A stretch of 20,538 nt of DNA, taken from Gammaproteobacteria bacterium (GTDB lineage Bacteria > Pseudomonadota > Gammaproteobacteria > GRL18). Shown here piece by piece: positions 14,078 through 20,538 of the stretch (within the stretch, counting starts at the first letter, position 1; each line of letters opens with the position of its first letter). Below the pieces are notes generated by a model. It was not told the origin of the DNA. It was given only the letters and a program-made list of their open reading frames with translations, and searched no databases. The translations under genes and the position numbers were made by a program. Location of the stretch: positions 1 through 20,538 of the forward strand of contig JALTKC010000186.1 in assembly GCA_027076245.1 (NCBI GenBank), in the 5' to 3' direction.

Positions 14078-15511
14078 TTATTTAAAAACCTGCTCAGGCA
14101 GCCATGTCGCCAGTTGCGGCCAGTACGCCAGAGCAAACATCATGGCTACCTGTATCAGAATAAAGGGAGCTACACCCTTATAAATGTCCGTTGTTTTTAC
14201 CGATGGCGGCGCTACGCCGCGTAAATAAAACAGGGCAAACCCAAAGGGCGGTGTTAAAAAGGAGGTTTGCAGATTTATGGCAATCATAATCCCCAGCCAG
14301 ATCGGATCCACACCCAGGGTTAGTAATACCGGTGCAATAATCGGCACTACTACAAAAGTAATTTCAATAAAATCCAGGATAAAGCCCAGTAAAAACATCA
14401 CCAGCATAACTATCAGCAGCGGTCCGAAGGCACCATCGGGAAGTGCCTGAAGCAGCCAGTTATCCGTAGTATTTTCAGCAATACTGGTTAAAAACTCTTC
14501 AATAATTTCATCACCCCCGAAACCACGAAAGGTCAGGGAAAAAATAGCCGCACCAATAAAGATAAAGAAAATCATACTGGTAACCTGAGTGGTCGAATAC
14601 ATCACGTCTTTTAATACCGGCAGATTAAGCTGTTTTTTAAATACCGCCAGCAGCAGAGCGCCCACAGCACCCACAGCAGCGGCTTCGGTAGGGGTTGCTG
14701 CACCGGTAAGGATAGAACCCAGTACGGCGACAATCAGTAGCAGAGGTGGGATTAAAGCTTTTAAACTGCGCAGTAAAATGGATTCAGCCTGTAAATGGTT
14801 GTCTTCAGTGGTTTCTTTAACCACTTTGGGTATCAGTTTTTCACTGCTCAGACCCACAATAATAAGGTAGAGAATATAGGCAGCTACCAGGATCAACCCG
14901 GGGATCAGTGCGCCCACAAACAAGTCTCCGACGGACAGGGTTTCAGGGCTGAAAATACCCATGTTTAACTGTGCCTGCTGATAGGCGGAAGACAGGACAT
15001 CACCCAGTAAGATCAGAATAATGGAAGGGGGGATAATTTGCCCCAGAGTGCCTGAGGCACAGATAGTACCGGTAGCAATGCTGGGATGATAGCCTCGTTT
15101 AAGCATAATAGGCAGAGACAGCAGTCCCATGGTAACCACAGTGGCGCCGACAATACCGGTACTGGCGGCCAGCAGCATACCGACCAGTACCACGGAAATT
15201 CCCAGCCCGCCGCGCAGGGAGCCGAATAGATCTGCCATAGTGCCCAGTAATTCTTCGGCGACTCTGGAACGTTCCAGCATAACCCCCATAAATACAAACA
15301 GCGGCACAGCCACCAGGGTTTGATTGGTCATAATACCAAAGATACGATTGGGCAGTGCCTGCAGAAAAATCGGGTCAAAGGTATGGTTGAGCAGACCGAT
15401 TAAGGCGAACAGCAGAGCGGTTCCGCCCAGAGAAAGGGCAACTGGGTAACCGAATAATAGCACTATACAGACGCTGATAAACAGCAGCAGGGGCATCAGA
15501 GTTTCTATCAT
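14078..15511 (-). CDS. dctM: TRAP transporter large permease (DctM type)
   Basis: This 477-residue integral membrane protein has about 12 or more hydrophobic segments and is the transport channel of a tripartite ATP-independent periplasmic transporter, which uses an ion gradient to import carboxylates or related solutes. Typical DctM segments are LFGYPVALSLGGTALLFAL, VAVPLFVFMGVMLERS, ATGTICASGTLGQIIPPSIILILLGD, the GAATPTEAAAVGAVGALLLA segment and FLTPPFGFALFYLRG near the end. It is longer than the usual 425 or so residues because of an extra hydrophilic stretch around 225-250 (SEKLIPKVVKETTEDN), as in the larger DctM subgroup. The start overlaps the dctQ stop by one base (TGATG). No substrate-binding dctP gene is in the window, so the substrate cannot be inferred. 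Confidence 0.93.
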   Translation of the reverse strand: MIETLMPLLLFISVCIVLLFGYPVALSLGGTALLFALIGLLNHTFDPIFLQALPNRIFGIMTNQTLVAVPLFVFMGVMLERSRVAEELLGTMADLFGSLRGGLGISVVLVGMLLAASTGIVGATVVTMGLLSLPIMLKRGYHPSIATGTICASGTLGQIIPPSIILILLGDVLSSAYQQAQLNMGIFSPETLSVGDLFVGALIPGLILVAAYILYLIIVGLSSEKLIPKVVKETTEDNHLQAESILLRSLKALIPPLLLIVAVLGSILTGAATPTEAAAVGAVGALLLAVFKKQLNLPVLKDVMYSTTQVTSMIFFIFIGAAIFSLTFRGFGGDEIIEEFLTSIAENTTDNWLLQALPDGAFGPLLIVMLVMFLLGFILDFIEITFVVVPIIAPVLLTLGVDPIWLGIMIAINLQTSFLTPPFGFALFYLRGVAPPSVKTTDIYKGVAPFILIQVAMMFALAYWPQLATWLPEQVFK

Positions 15512-16101
15512 CAGACATTACCGCCCTGAGTATCTGGGTTATTATTATCCATAAGCTGAGGAGACAGCAGTCTGGCAATATTAAGCAGCAGTTGGCTCAT
15601 TCCCTGGATAAATAACAGTGCAGTCATCAGTAAAATAGTGGCTTTAAGCAGATATATCCCCGGCAGGCCGCCGGCCTCGCCGGATTCTTCGTGCATGTTC
15701 CAGGAGGCCAGTACATAATCCCAGCTGATCCAGGCAATAAAACCGGTAACAGGCAATAATAAAAACAGGGTGCCCAGTAAATTAACCCAGGTTTTGCTTC
15801 GCTCCGACATTTTACTGTAGAAAATATCCACCCGTACATGACCGTCGTATTTTAAGGTATAGGGAATGCCGATCAGGAACACCAGAGCATGCATATAGAT
15901 AACCGACTCCTGCATGGCAATCCAGCCGATACCAAAGCCGTATCGCAGTACCACAATAAAAAATGTAGTAAAAACCATTAATACCGTCAGCCAGGCAATC
16001 AGCTTGCCGCTGCGCACAGCGATCTGCTCCAGAAATCCGGCGCTTGCAAGTGTGCCTGAAACGAGCGTTGAGGCAGAGTGTTTAGAGGGTTCAGAAGGCA
16101 T
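15511..16101 (-). CDS. dctQ: TRAP transporter small permease (DctQ type)
   Basis: This 196-residue protein has four membrane segments (about 33-52, 66-86, 108-130 and 148-168) and is the small membrane subunit that pairs with DctM. Recognisable DctQ features are FFIVVLRYGFGIGWIAMQESVIYMHALVFLIG and DGHVRVDIFYSKMSERSKTWVNLLG; the latter is the typical HVRVD segment. It is translationally coupled to dctM by a one-base overlap. It lies 37 bases downstream of the homoserine kinase gene on the same strand and may be cotranscribed with it. The 30-residue hydrophilic N-terminus is slightly longer than usual. Confidence 0.92.
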   Translation of the reverse strand: MPSEPSKHSASTLVSGTLASAGFLEQIAVRSGKLIAWLTVLMVFTTFFIVVLRYGFGIGWIAMQESVIYMHALVFLIGIPYTLKYDGHVRVDIFYSKMSERSKTWVNLLGTLFLLLPVTGFIAWISWDYVLASWNMHEESGEAGGLPGIYLLKATILLMTALLFIQGMSQLLLNIARLLSPQLMDNNNPDTQGGNV

Positions 16102-16138
16102 ATTATTCCAGTATCTGATGTGCTTATTATTGATCCCG

Positions 16139-17122
16139 TTATTTATTCCGTTGTTTATCTCGATGATAAAGCAGCAGGTATTTTAACACATCCGGATCCT
16201 TATCCTGAATCAATTGCCCTGAATTTTGAGGACTGTTGTTATTATGCTTATCCCGATTTTGATGCAGCAGGCGGGATATCCAGAAACGCAGGACGGTAAA
16301 GCGCAGCATGGCCGGCCATTGCCGGTGTTCCTCATTGGTCATAGGGCGAAGCTTCTGATAGGCCTGCAGTACGGCTCTGACCTTGTGCGGGTTCAGTTTA
16401 TACCTGTCTTCAAAACAGTCCTCAAGGCACCAGTCATTGACCACTGTAGCCAGATCAAACAGTAGCGGCCCGCTGCAGGCGGAATAAAAATCCAGTACCC
16501 CGCTAAGACGGTTTTCCAGAAACAGGGCATTATCCCGGAACAGATCGGCATGAATAATCCCCTGAGGCAGATTATGATGGCTATCTGGCCTCAGTTGCTC
16601 AAGCTCCAGAGTTAATAAGTGTTTGTCTTCTATGCTGAGTATGTTTTCAGCCAGCAGTTGCCTGGCGGTGGACAACAGCCCTTGAGTATCCCAGGAGTTG
16701 GTTCTGGTTTGCGGGTAGTCCCGGGTATATAAGTGCAGCCTGGCTAAAAATTCACCTATCTGCTGGCAGTGTTCAGGCGTTGGCTGTTCAATATGCTGAC
16801 CCGGCAGTTGTTCAAAAACAGCTACAGGTTTTGTCTGCCAGTAACACAGTCGCTGGCCGTTTTTATCTGTCAGAGCCCGAGGTACGAACAGGGTGTTCTG
16901 CCTGAGAAAATCCAGCAAGTGCAAATACCAGTTAATATCACGGCTGCTGAAATGTTCATAAATGGTTAAAATATAAGTGTCTTTACCGGCCTGCAGAAAA
17001 TAATTACTGTTTTCAATACCATTTTGTATCGGTCTAAGTTGAAACCGATGGGGTTCAGGGATCGGGAAATCGGCCAGAAGCCGTGCTGCTTCAGTTGCAC
17101 TGATAAAGGTATAAACGGACAT
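16139..17122 (-). CDS. thrB: Homoserine kinase (APH-fold, ThrB type of pseudomonads)
   Basis: This 327-residue cytoplasmic enzyme should phosphorylate homoserine with ATP in threonine synthesis. It belongs to the aminoglycoside-phosphotransferase-fold homoserine kinases, not the GHMP-type ThrB of E. coli. Features: MSVYTFISATEAARLL at the N-terminus, GIENSNYFL (35-43), YILTIYE (50-56) with the following helix LHLLDFLRQN, and HCQQIGEFLARLH (118-130). The catalytic HADLFRDN is at 191-198 and the metal-binding DFYSACSGP at 211-219. The start ATG lacks a strong ribosome binding site. It is probably the first gene of a unit with dctQM; a short inverted repeat lies upstream at 17179-17201. In Pseudomonas the gene is close to the DUF2782 gene and polA, which matches the DUF2782 gene at 18478. 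Confidence 0.9.
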   Translation of the reverse strand: MSVYTFISATEAARLLADFPIPEPHRFQLRPIQNGIENSNYFLQAGKDTYILTIYEHFSSRDINWYLHLLDFLRQNTLFVPRALTDKNGQRLCYWQTKPVAVFEQLPGQHIEQPTPEHCQQIGEFLARLHLYTRDYPQTRTNSWDTQGLLSTARQLLAENILSIEDKHLLTLELEQLRPDSHHNLPQGIIHADLFRDNALFLENRLSGVLDFYSACSGPLLFDLATVVNDWCLEDCFEDRYKLNPHKVRAVLQAYQKLRPMTNEEHRQWPAMLRFTVLRFWISRLLHQNRDKHNNNSPQNSGQLIQDKDPDVLKYLLLYHRDKQRNK

Positions 17123-17178
17123 CTGTAAAGTTCAAAAAGCTCCGGAATTTGTTGTACTAATCCTGAAATAACCTGAAA

Positions 17179-17201
17179 AAATTCACTGAATCGATGAATT
17201 T
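17179..17201. promoter_or_regulatory. Inverted repeat in the thrB/patatin divergent region
   Basis: AAATTCA (17179-17185) and TGAATTT (17195-17201) form a perfect 7-bp inverted repeat with a 9-base spacer in the 145-base gap between divergent genes. It could bind a dimeric regulator. The arms are AT-rich and a chance origin is quite possible. Confidence 0.25.
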
Positions 17202-17267
17202 AATTGTTGAAACAGTTGCATAATTTGCAGGCCTGTTATGTTAAACTGATTTTTTTTACAGTATAAA

Positions 17268-18464
17268 ATGATTATGATTAATAAAGCACGAATTTTAATA
17301 ATATTATCCAGCCTGATTATTGTTCTGTCAGGCTGTTCCATGACGCCCGAACGCACGCCTATACCAGTGGATTTGCTGAAACAGGCCGCTATACCGGGTA
17401 TTCCGGATGCACGCTTCTGGGCAGATGAATGGCCTACCTTTTCCATCCATAAGTTTGAGAATATGACGGATGAAGAACTGCGTGAGCATTTTTCTGCAAT
17501 TTATAATACCGAACATAATTATCTGGCCATCTCCGGAGGCGGTGCTAATGGCGCCTTTGGTGCCGGATTACTGGCCGGCTGGACAGAACATGGCGATCGG
17601 CCTCAGTTTACCATGGTTACAGGGGTCAGTACCGGTGCTTTAAGTGCACCTTTTGCTTTTCTGGGTAGTGACTATGATGATGAGCTGAAAAGAGTCTATA
17701 CCCAGACCAAAACTTCGGATATTGCAGTAGAGCGCAATCTACTGTCCGGTATGCTGGGTGATTCCATGGCCGATACTACACCTTTAAAAAATCTTATCCG
17801 AAAATATATTACCGATGATGTCATTGCGGCTATTGGACGTGAATATAACAAGGGACGCCGTCTGTTTGTCGGGACGGTTAATCTTGATGCAGGACGAGCA
17901 GTTATCTGGAATATTGGTGCCATTGCCAATAGCGATTATCCTGAAAAGGCTGATCTGATCCGGGAAGTACTAAGAGCCTCAGCCGCCATTCCAGTGGCTT
18001 TTCCTCCGGTGCTGTTTAAAGTAGAAGCGGATGGTAAAACCTATGATGAAATGCATGTGGACGGCGGAACCGGTTCCCAGGTATTTGTTTATCCGGCGGC
18101 AGTGAACTGGAAGCAGATAACTAAAAAACTAAAGGTTAAAGGCAAACCCAAAGTCTATATTATTCGCAACTCATTTGTGGATCCGGACTATAACGGGGTC
18201 ATTCCCAATGTAATGCCTATTGCCTCCCGCTCTATTGATTCTTTAATCAGAACTCAGGGTGTGGGCGATTTGTATCAGATTTATGCCTTATGTGAACGTG
18301 ACGGCAATGATTTCAATCTGGCCTATATTCCGGCAGACTTTACCGAAAAACCAAAAGAAGGTTTTGACCCGGTCTATATGACTGATCTGTATGATTATGC
18401 TTATAAAATGGCGGTCAATGGATTTCCCTGGAAGAAAGCGCCTCCAGGTTTTATCCGTAAGTAA
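17268..18464 (+). CDS. Patatin-like phospholipase lipoprotein
   Basis: This 398-residue protein is a predicted lipid acyl hydrolase anchored by lipidation. The N-terminus is a lipoprotein signal with LSGC lipobox (Cys23; Ser at +2 suggests outer-membrane sorting). The patatin domain (about 84-280) has the oxyanion loop SGGGANGAFGAG (89-100), nucleophile Ser121 in GVSTG (119-123), and the DGG motif HVDGGTGSQ with Asp265. The Ser-Asp dyad is therefore complete. The C-terminal part (about 290-398) is conserved-looking but has no domain I recognise. ATG codons at 17268 and 17274 are both possible starts; the difference is two residues. It is divergent from thrB and convergent with the DUF2782 gene, 13 bases from that gene's stop. 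The substrate lipid is unknown. Confidence 0.9.
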   Translation: MIMINKARILIILSSLIIVLSGCSMTPERTPIPVDLLKQAAIPGIPDARFWADEWPTFSIHKFENMTDEELREHFSAIYNTEHNYLAISGGGANGAFGAGLLAGWTEHGDRPQFTMVTGVSTGALSAPFAFLGSDYDDELKRVYTQTKTSDIAVERNLLSGMLGDSMADTTPLKNLIRKYITDDVIAAIGREYNKGRRLFVGTVNLDAGRAVIWNIGAIANSDYPEKADLIREVLRASAAIPVAFPPVLFKVEADGKTYDEMHVDGGTGSQVFVYPAAVNWKQITKKLKVKGKPKVYIIRNSFVDPDYNGVIPNVMPIASRSIDSLIRTQGVGDLYQIYALCERDGNDFNLAYIPADFTEKPKEGFDPVYMTDLYDYAYKMAVNGFPWKKAPPGFIRK

Positions 18465-18477
18465 TGTTACCTGATTT

Positions 18478-18822
18478 CTACCATTGAAATATTTTCCACT
18501 GCTGTACGGTGGTTTCACTGATTTCCCGGTTTGAGCGGGTTTCCAGTGAGCCGTCACCGTCGGTATCATACAGGTAATAAACCGGGCCGTTTTTTGGTAT
18601 TACCTTGACCTTATATACCACTCCATTAACACTGTGAGTTTCAATGGTTTTGTCATCCCGTTTAATAATATTAATATCCACATTTTCCAGCGGATTGACC
18701 TTGTCTTCATCGGGTTTGCGTTTTTGTTCTCCCTGTTCCTCAGCAAAAAGACCAGTGCTCAGGCTTAGACCTAAGGTGACTAAAATAATTGAAAAGGAGT
18801 GGGAAGCCAGTTTTTTGTTCAT
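18478..18822 (-). CDS. DUF2782 family exported protein
   Basis: This 114-residue protein has a signal peptide (about 1-27, ending GLFA) and a charged linker. A compact C-terminal domain follows, with INIIKRDDKTIETHSVNGVVYKVKVIPKNGPVYYLYDTDGDGSLETRS and a final WKIFQW. This matches the DUF2782 pattern as I remember it. The family has no known biochemical function; the gene is often near thrB and polA in gammaproteobacteria. An AGGAAA ribosome binding site precedes the ATG. The DTDGDG segment looks like a calcium-binding loop, but that is only a resemblance. Confidence 0.8.
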   Translation of the reverse strand: MNKKLASHSFSIILVTLGLSLSTGLFAEEQGEQKRKPDEDKVNPLENVDINIIKRDDKTIETHSVNGVVYKVKVIPKNGPVYYLYDTDGDGSLETRSNREISETTVQQWKIFQW

Positions 18823-18906
18823 TTTATTTCCTGAAATACTATTCCTGTTATGGTTTTTATTTCCACCTTCGTAAAAAGGGGACTGAGCAGACTGTAATCT
18901 TAATAG

Positions 18907-19629
18907 CTAAAGATCCAGCATTTGCTCATGTTCTTCTGCAGAGGGGCCGAAGCAGCGATGCTCATAATGGGCAAAAATAGCTTCAACAATGGCTTTGGGT
19001 TCATCAATAATCTGCATTAACTGCAGATCTTCTTCTTCAATGGTTCCGGCAGGCACCATGGTCTGTTCAAACCACTGTAATAAACCGGACCAGAACTGAC
19101 TGCCAACCAGGATAATGGGAATTTTCCGGGTTTTGCCCGTTTGAATCAAAGTCAGTATTTCTGCAAACTCGTCTAGTGTACCAAAACCACCGGGCATAAC
19201 AACGTAAGCCGTCGCATATTTGACAAACATGACCTTACGGGAAAAAAAATGCTTGAAAGAAAGAGATATATCCTGATAGGGATTGCTGTGCTGTTCTCTT
19301 GGCAGTTCAATATTCAGGCCGATACTCTGGGATTTGCCCCTGTGACCGCCCTTATTGGCTGCTTCCATGATGCCGGGACCGCCGCCGCTGACTATGGAAA
19401 AGCCGGAATTGGATAACAGCTCGGCAATTTCCTCTGTTAAGCGGTAGTCAGGATGATCTTCCGGGGTTCTGGCAGAACCAAAAATACTGACTGACGGCTT
19501 GATGTGGGATAATTGTTCAAAACCGTCCACAAATTCGGCCATGATCTGAAATACCCGCCAGGTTTCGCGGTTGAGAGTGTCTTCTTTTAAAGGGATAAAA
19601 GAGGGGTCTCTGGGATCTGTTTTACTCAT
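18907..19629 (-). CDS. LOG-family nucleotide phosphoribohydrolase
   Basis: This protein of about 240 residues belongs to the LOG (lysine decarboxylase-like, TIGR00730) family, whose characterised members cleave the ribose-base bond of nucleoside 5'-monophosphates, including cytokinin ribotides. The two signature motifs are SGGGPGIMEAAN (81-92) and VVMPGGFGTLDEF (143-155), with Arg131-Lys132 in the helix before the second one. It has the longer N-terminus of the proteobacterial PpnN-unrelated subgroup (TLNRETWRVFQIMAEFVDGFE). I chose the ATG at 19629; a GTG at 19662 would add 11 residues but has poor spacing to any ribosome binding site. The old name 'lysine decarboxylase' should not be used, since no family member has been shown to decarboxylate lysine. 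Confidence 0.87.
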   Translation of the reverse strand: MSKTDPRDPSFIPLKEDTLNRETWRVFQIMAEFVDGFEQLSHIKPSVSIFGSARTPEDHPDYRLTEEIAELLSNSGFSIVSGGGPGIMEAANKGGHRGKSQSIGLNIELPREQHSNPYQDISLSFKHFFSRKVMFVKYATAYVVMPGGFGTLDEFAEILTLIQTGKTRKIPIILVGSQFWSGLLQWFEQTMVPAGTIEEEDLQLMQIIDEPKAIVEAIFAHYEHRCFGPSAEEHEQMLDL

Positions 19630-19700
19630 CTGTTTTCTCTGATTAATATATTTATTATGCACTCCGAAGGGAGAATATTCCGTCTGCTTTTGCCGGTAAA

Positions 19701-20030
19701 TCAGTTATTAATCGTTGTGATACTGGCCAGAAGTTCAGGAAAAATCACACTCAGGGCAATAAATGCCGGCAATAAAATAAAGTATGAGTAAATAGTATAG
19801 CGTATAGCCGGGATAGCTTCCTTTAATCCCATCATTTCATCCATAACAAAACGGCCTTTAATGGCAATAGTCAGACAGACAACCAGCACAATGAAGTCAC
19901 TGGGTGTGGCTGATTCAGCGATAAATGTGGTCAGCAGGGTAAGTAATAGCAGGATTATCCAGAAAAAATTGATCCGCTGGTCTTTATTCAGATGATTTAA
20001 TTTTTTAAACAAAATGTTAAATAATGTCAT
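19701..20030 (-). CDS. Cytochrome c oxidase subunit IV-like protein (NorF type)
   Basis: This 109-residue protein has three membrane segments (about 22-41, 45-60 and 78-102). It carries the family pattern TTFIAESATPSDFIVLVVCLTIAIKGRFVMDEMMGL followed by RYTIYSYFILLPAFIAL. This matches prokaryotic COX4/NorF-like small subunits, which accompany nitric oxide reductases and some heme-copper oxidases. The KGRFVMDEFM-like segment is the most distinctive part. The gene lies 38 bases downstream of the subunit III-like gene on the same strand, consistent with a NorE-NorF pair. The function of NorF is accessory; it is not catalytic. Confidence 0.75.
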   Translation of the reverse strand: MTLFNILFKKLNHLNKDQRINFFWIILLLLTLLTTFIAESATPSDFIVLVVCLTIAIKGRFVMDEMMGLKEAIPAIRYTIYSYFILLPAFIALSVIFPELLASITTINN

Positions 20031-20068
20031 AAATTCAAACTCATAAACAAAATGTTACAAAGTACAAT

Positions 20069-20538
20069 TCAGCGTAAAACATACAGCAGTGGAAAAATAA
20101 CCAGCCAGACCAGATCAATCATATGCCAGTACAGCCCGGCACTTTCCAGTGTGGCATGGTGGCGGGAGCTGTAATGCCCCAGATGCAGGCCAATGGTTAC
20201 CCATAAAATAACGCTCATTCCCATTAAAACATGCACAAAGTGGTTAAAGGTCAGGTAATAGTAAATGCCAAAAAAATAATTGGTTGAGGAGTCAAAACCC
20301 GAGGCAACATTCCACTCATATTCCCAGAGTTTAATCACACAATAAGCGGCGCCCATAAAAAAAGTCAGCCATAAAAACCGTTTAGCTGAGCGGCGGTCAT
20401 CCCGGCTGATGGCTGCCACAGCCCGGGCAACGCCAAAGCTGCCGGTGATCAGGATCAGAGTATTTAACATGGCGGCCATAGTATTGAGCCGTGGCGGTCC
20501 CTGATAAAAAATATCCGGATAATGAGCCTTGCCGATTA
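20069..20538 (-). CDS. Heme-copper oxidase subunit III-like protein (NorE type), 5'-partial
   Basis: The visible C-terminal part of about 156 residues is a membrane protein of the cytochrome oxidase subunit III family. The frame is open to the window edge; the upstream residues HYPDIFYQGPPRLNTMAAML belong to it, so the internal ATG at 20479 is not the start. Features are LNTLILITGSFGVARAV, FFMGAAYCVIKLWEYEW, YLTFNHFVHVLMGMSVILW and the final GLYWHMIDLVWLVIFPLLYVLR, where the HMIDLVW segment is typical of the family. Together with the following NorF-like gene, a NorE role beside a nitric oxide reductase is suggested. A subunit of a true oxygen-reducing oxidase remains possible, because the catalytic subunit is outside the window. 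Confidence 0.82.
   Translation of the reverse strand, partial: IGKAHYPDIFYQGPPRLNTMAAMLNTLILITGSFGVARAVAAISRDDRRSAKRFLWLTFFMGAAYCVIKLWEYEWNVASGFDSSTNYFFGIYYYLTFNHFVHVLMGMSVILWVTIGLHLGHYSSRHHATLESAGLYWHMIDLVWLVIFPLLYVLR

Noticed and set aside
19660..19675. CTCC/GGAG hairpin upstream of the LOG gene
   Set aside because: The stem is only four base pairs and no gene or T tract is arranged around it in a meaningful way.

Overview
This window looks like a piece of a moderately AT-rich gammaproteobacterial chromosome, probably from an environmental or metagenomic assembly. The evidence is gene content rather than a marker gene: a homoserine kinase of the pseudomonad/sulfur-oxidiser type near a DUF2782 protein, a NosD-like protein, TRAP transporter permeases, a c-di-GMP signalling operon and NorE/NorF-like oxidase subunits. 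No rRNA, tRNA, CRISPR array or insertion sequence was seen. Genes are packed closely and no gene-free stretch exceeds about 160 bases.

Layout. Bases 1-188 read, on the minus strand, as a fragment of a marine-phage-type tail fibre protein that stops abruptly at a junction. From there to 1690 lies a three-gene toxin-antitoxin system that I identify as HipBST: a 5'-truncated HipB-like DNA-binding protein, a HipS-like separate N-subdomain and a HipT-like Ser/Thr kinase. The three overlap and are translationally coupled. Bases 1801-5274 (minus) hold a signalling operon: a stand-alone receiver, a REC-GGDEF-EAL protein and a membrane histidine kinase. Bases 5385-6296 (minus) encode a WYL-domain regulator of the BrxR/CapW type, divergent from a NagD-like HAD phosphatase (6415-7263). 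A 20-bp palindrome sits across the shared promoter region.

Bases 7352-8847 carry a CDP-alcohol phosphatidyltransferase and, convergently, an OlsB-like N-acyltransferase; both point to membrane lipid synthesis. Next are a NosD-like beta-helix protein without other nos genes (9045-10283) and a diguanylate cyclase with two periplasmic binding domains (10370-12688). A secreted NlpE-like/META protein (minus) and a TPR protein (plus) follow, divergently transcribed. Bases 14078-17122 (minus) are thrB-dctQ-dctM. Then come a patatin-like lipoprotein (plus), a DUF2782 protein, a LOG-family nucleotide hydrolase, a COX4/NorF-like subunit and the 3' part of a COX3/NorE-like gene that runs off the right edge (all minus).

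How they fit together. Two c-di-GMP enzymes with intact feedback sites and a histidine kinase/receiver pair make the left half a signalling block. NosD and the NorE/NorF-like pair hint at nitrogen-oxide respiration, but no catalytic denitrification gene is in the window. The least ordinary items are the HipBST variant with a cysteine-containing HipT N-terminus, the phage-like junction that cuts into hipB, the orphan BrxR/CapW-type regulator with its palindrome, and the dual-sensor diguanylate cyclase beside an orphan nosD.
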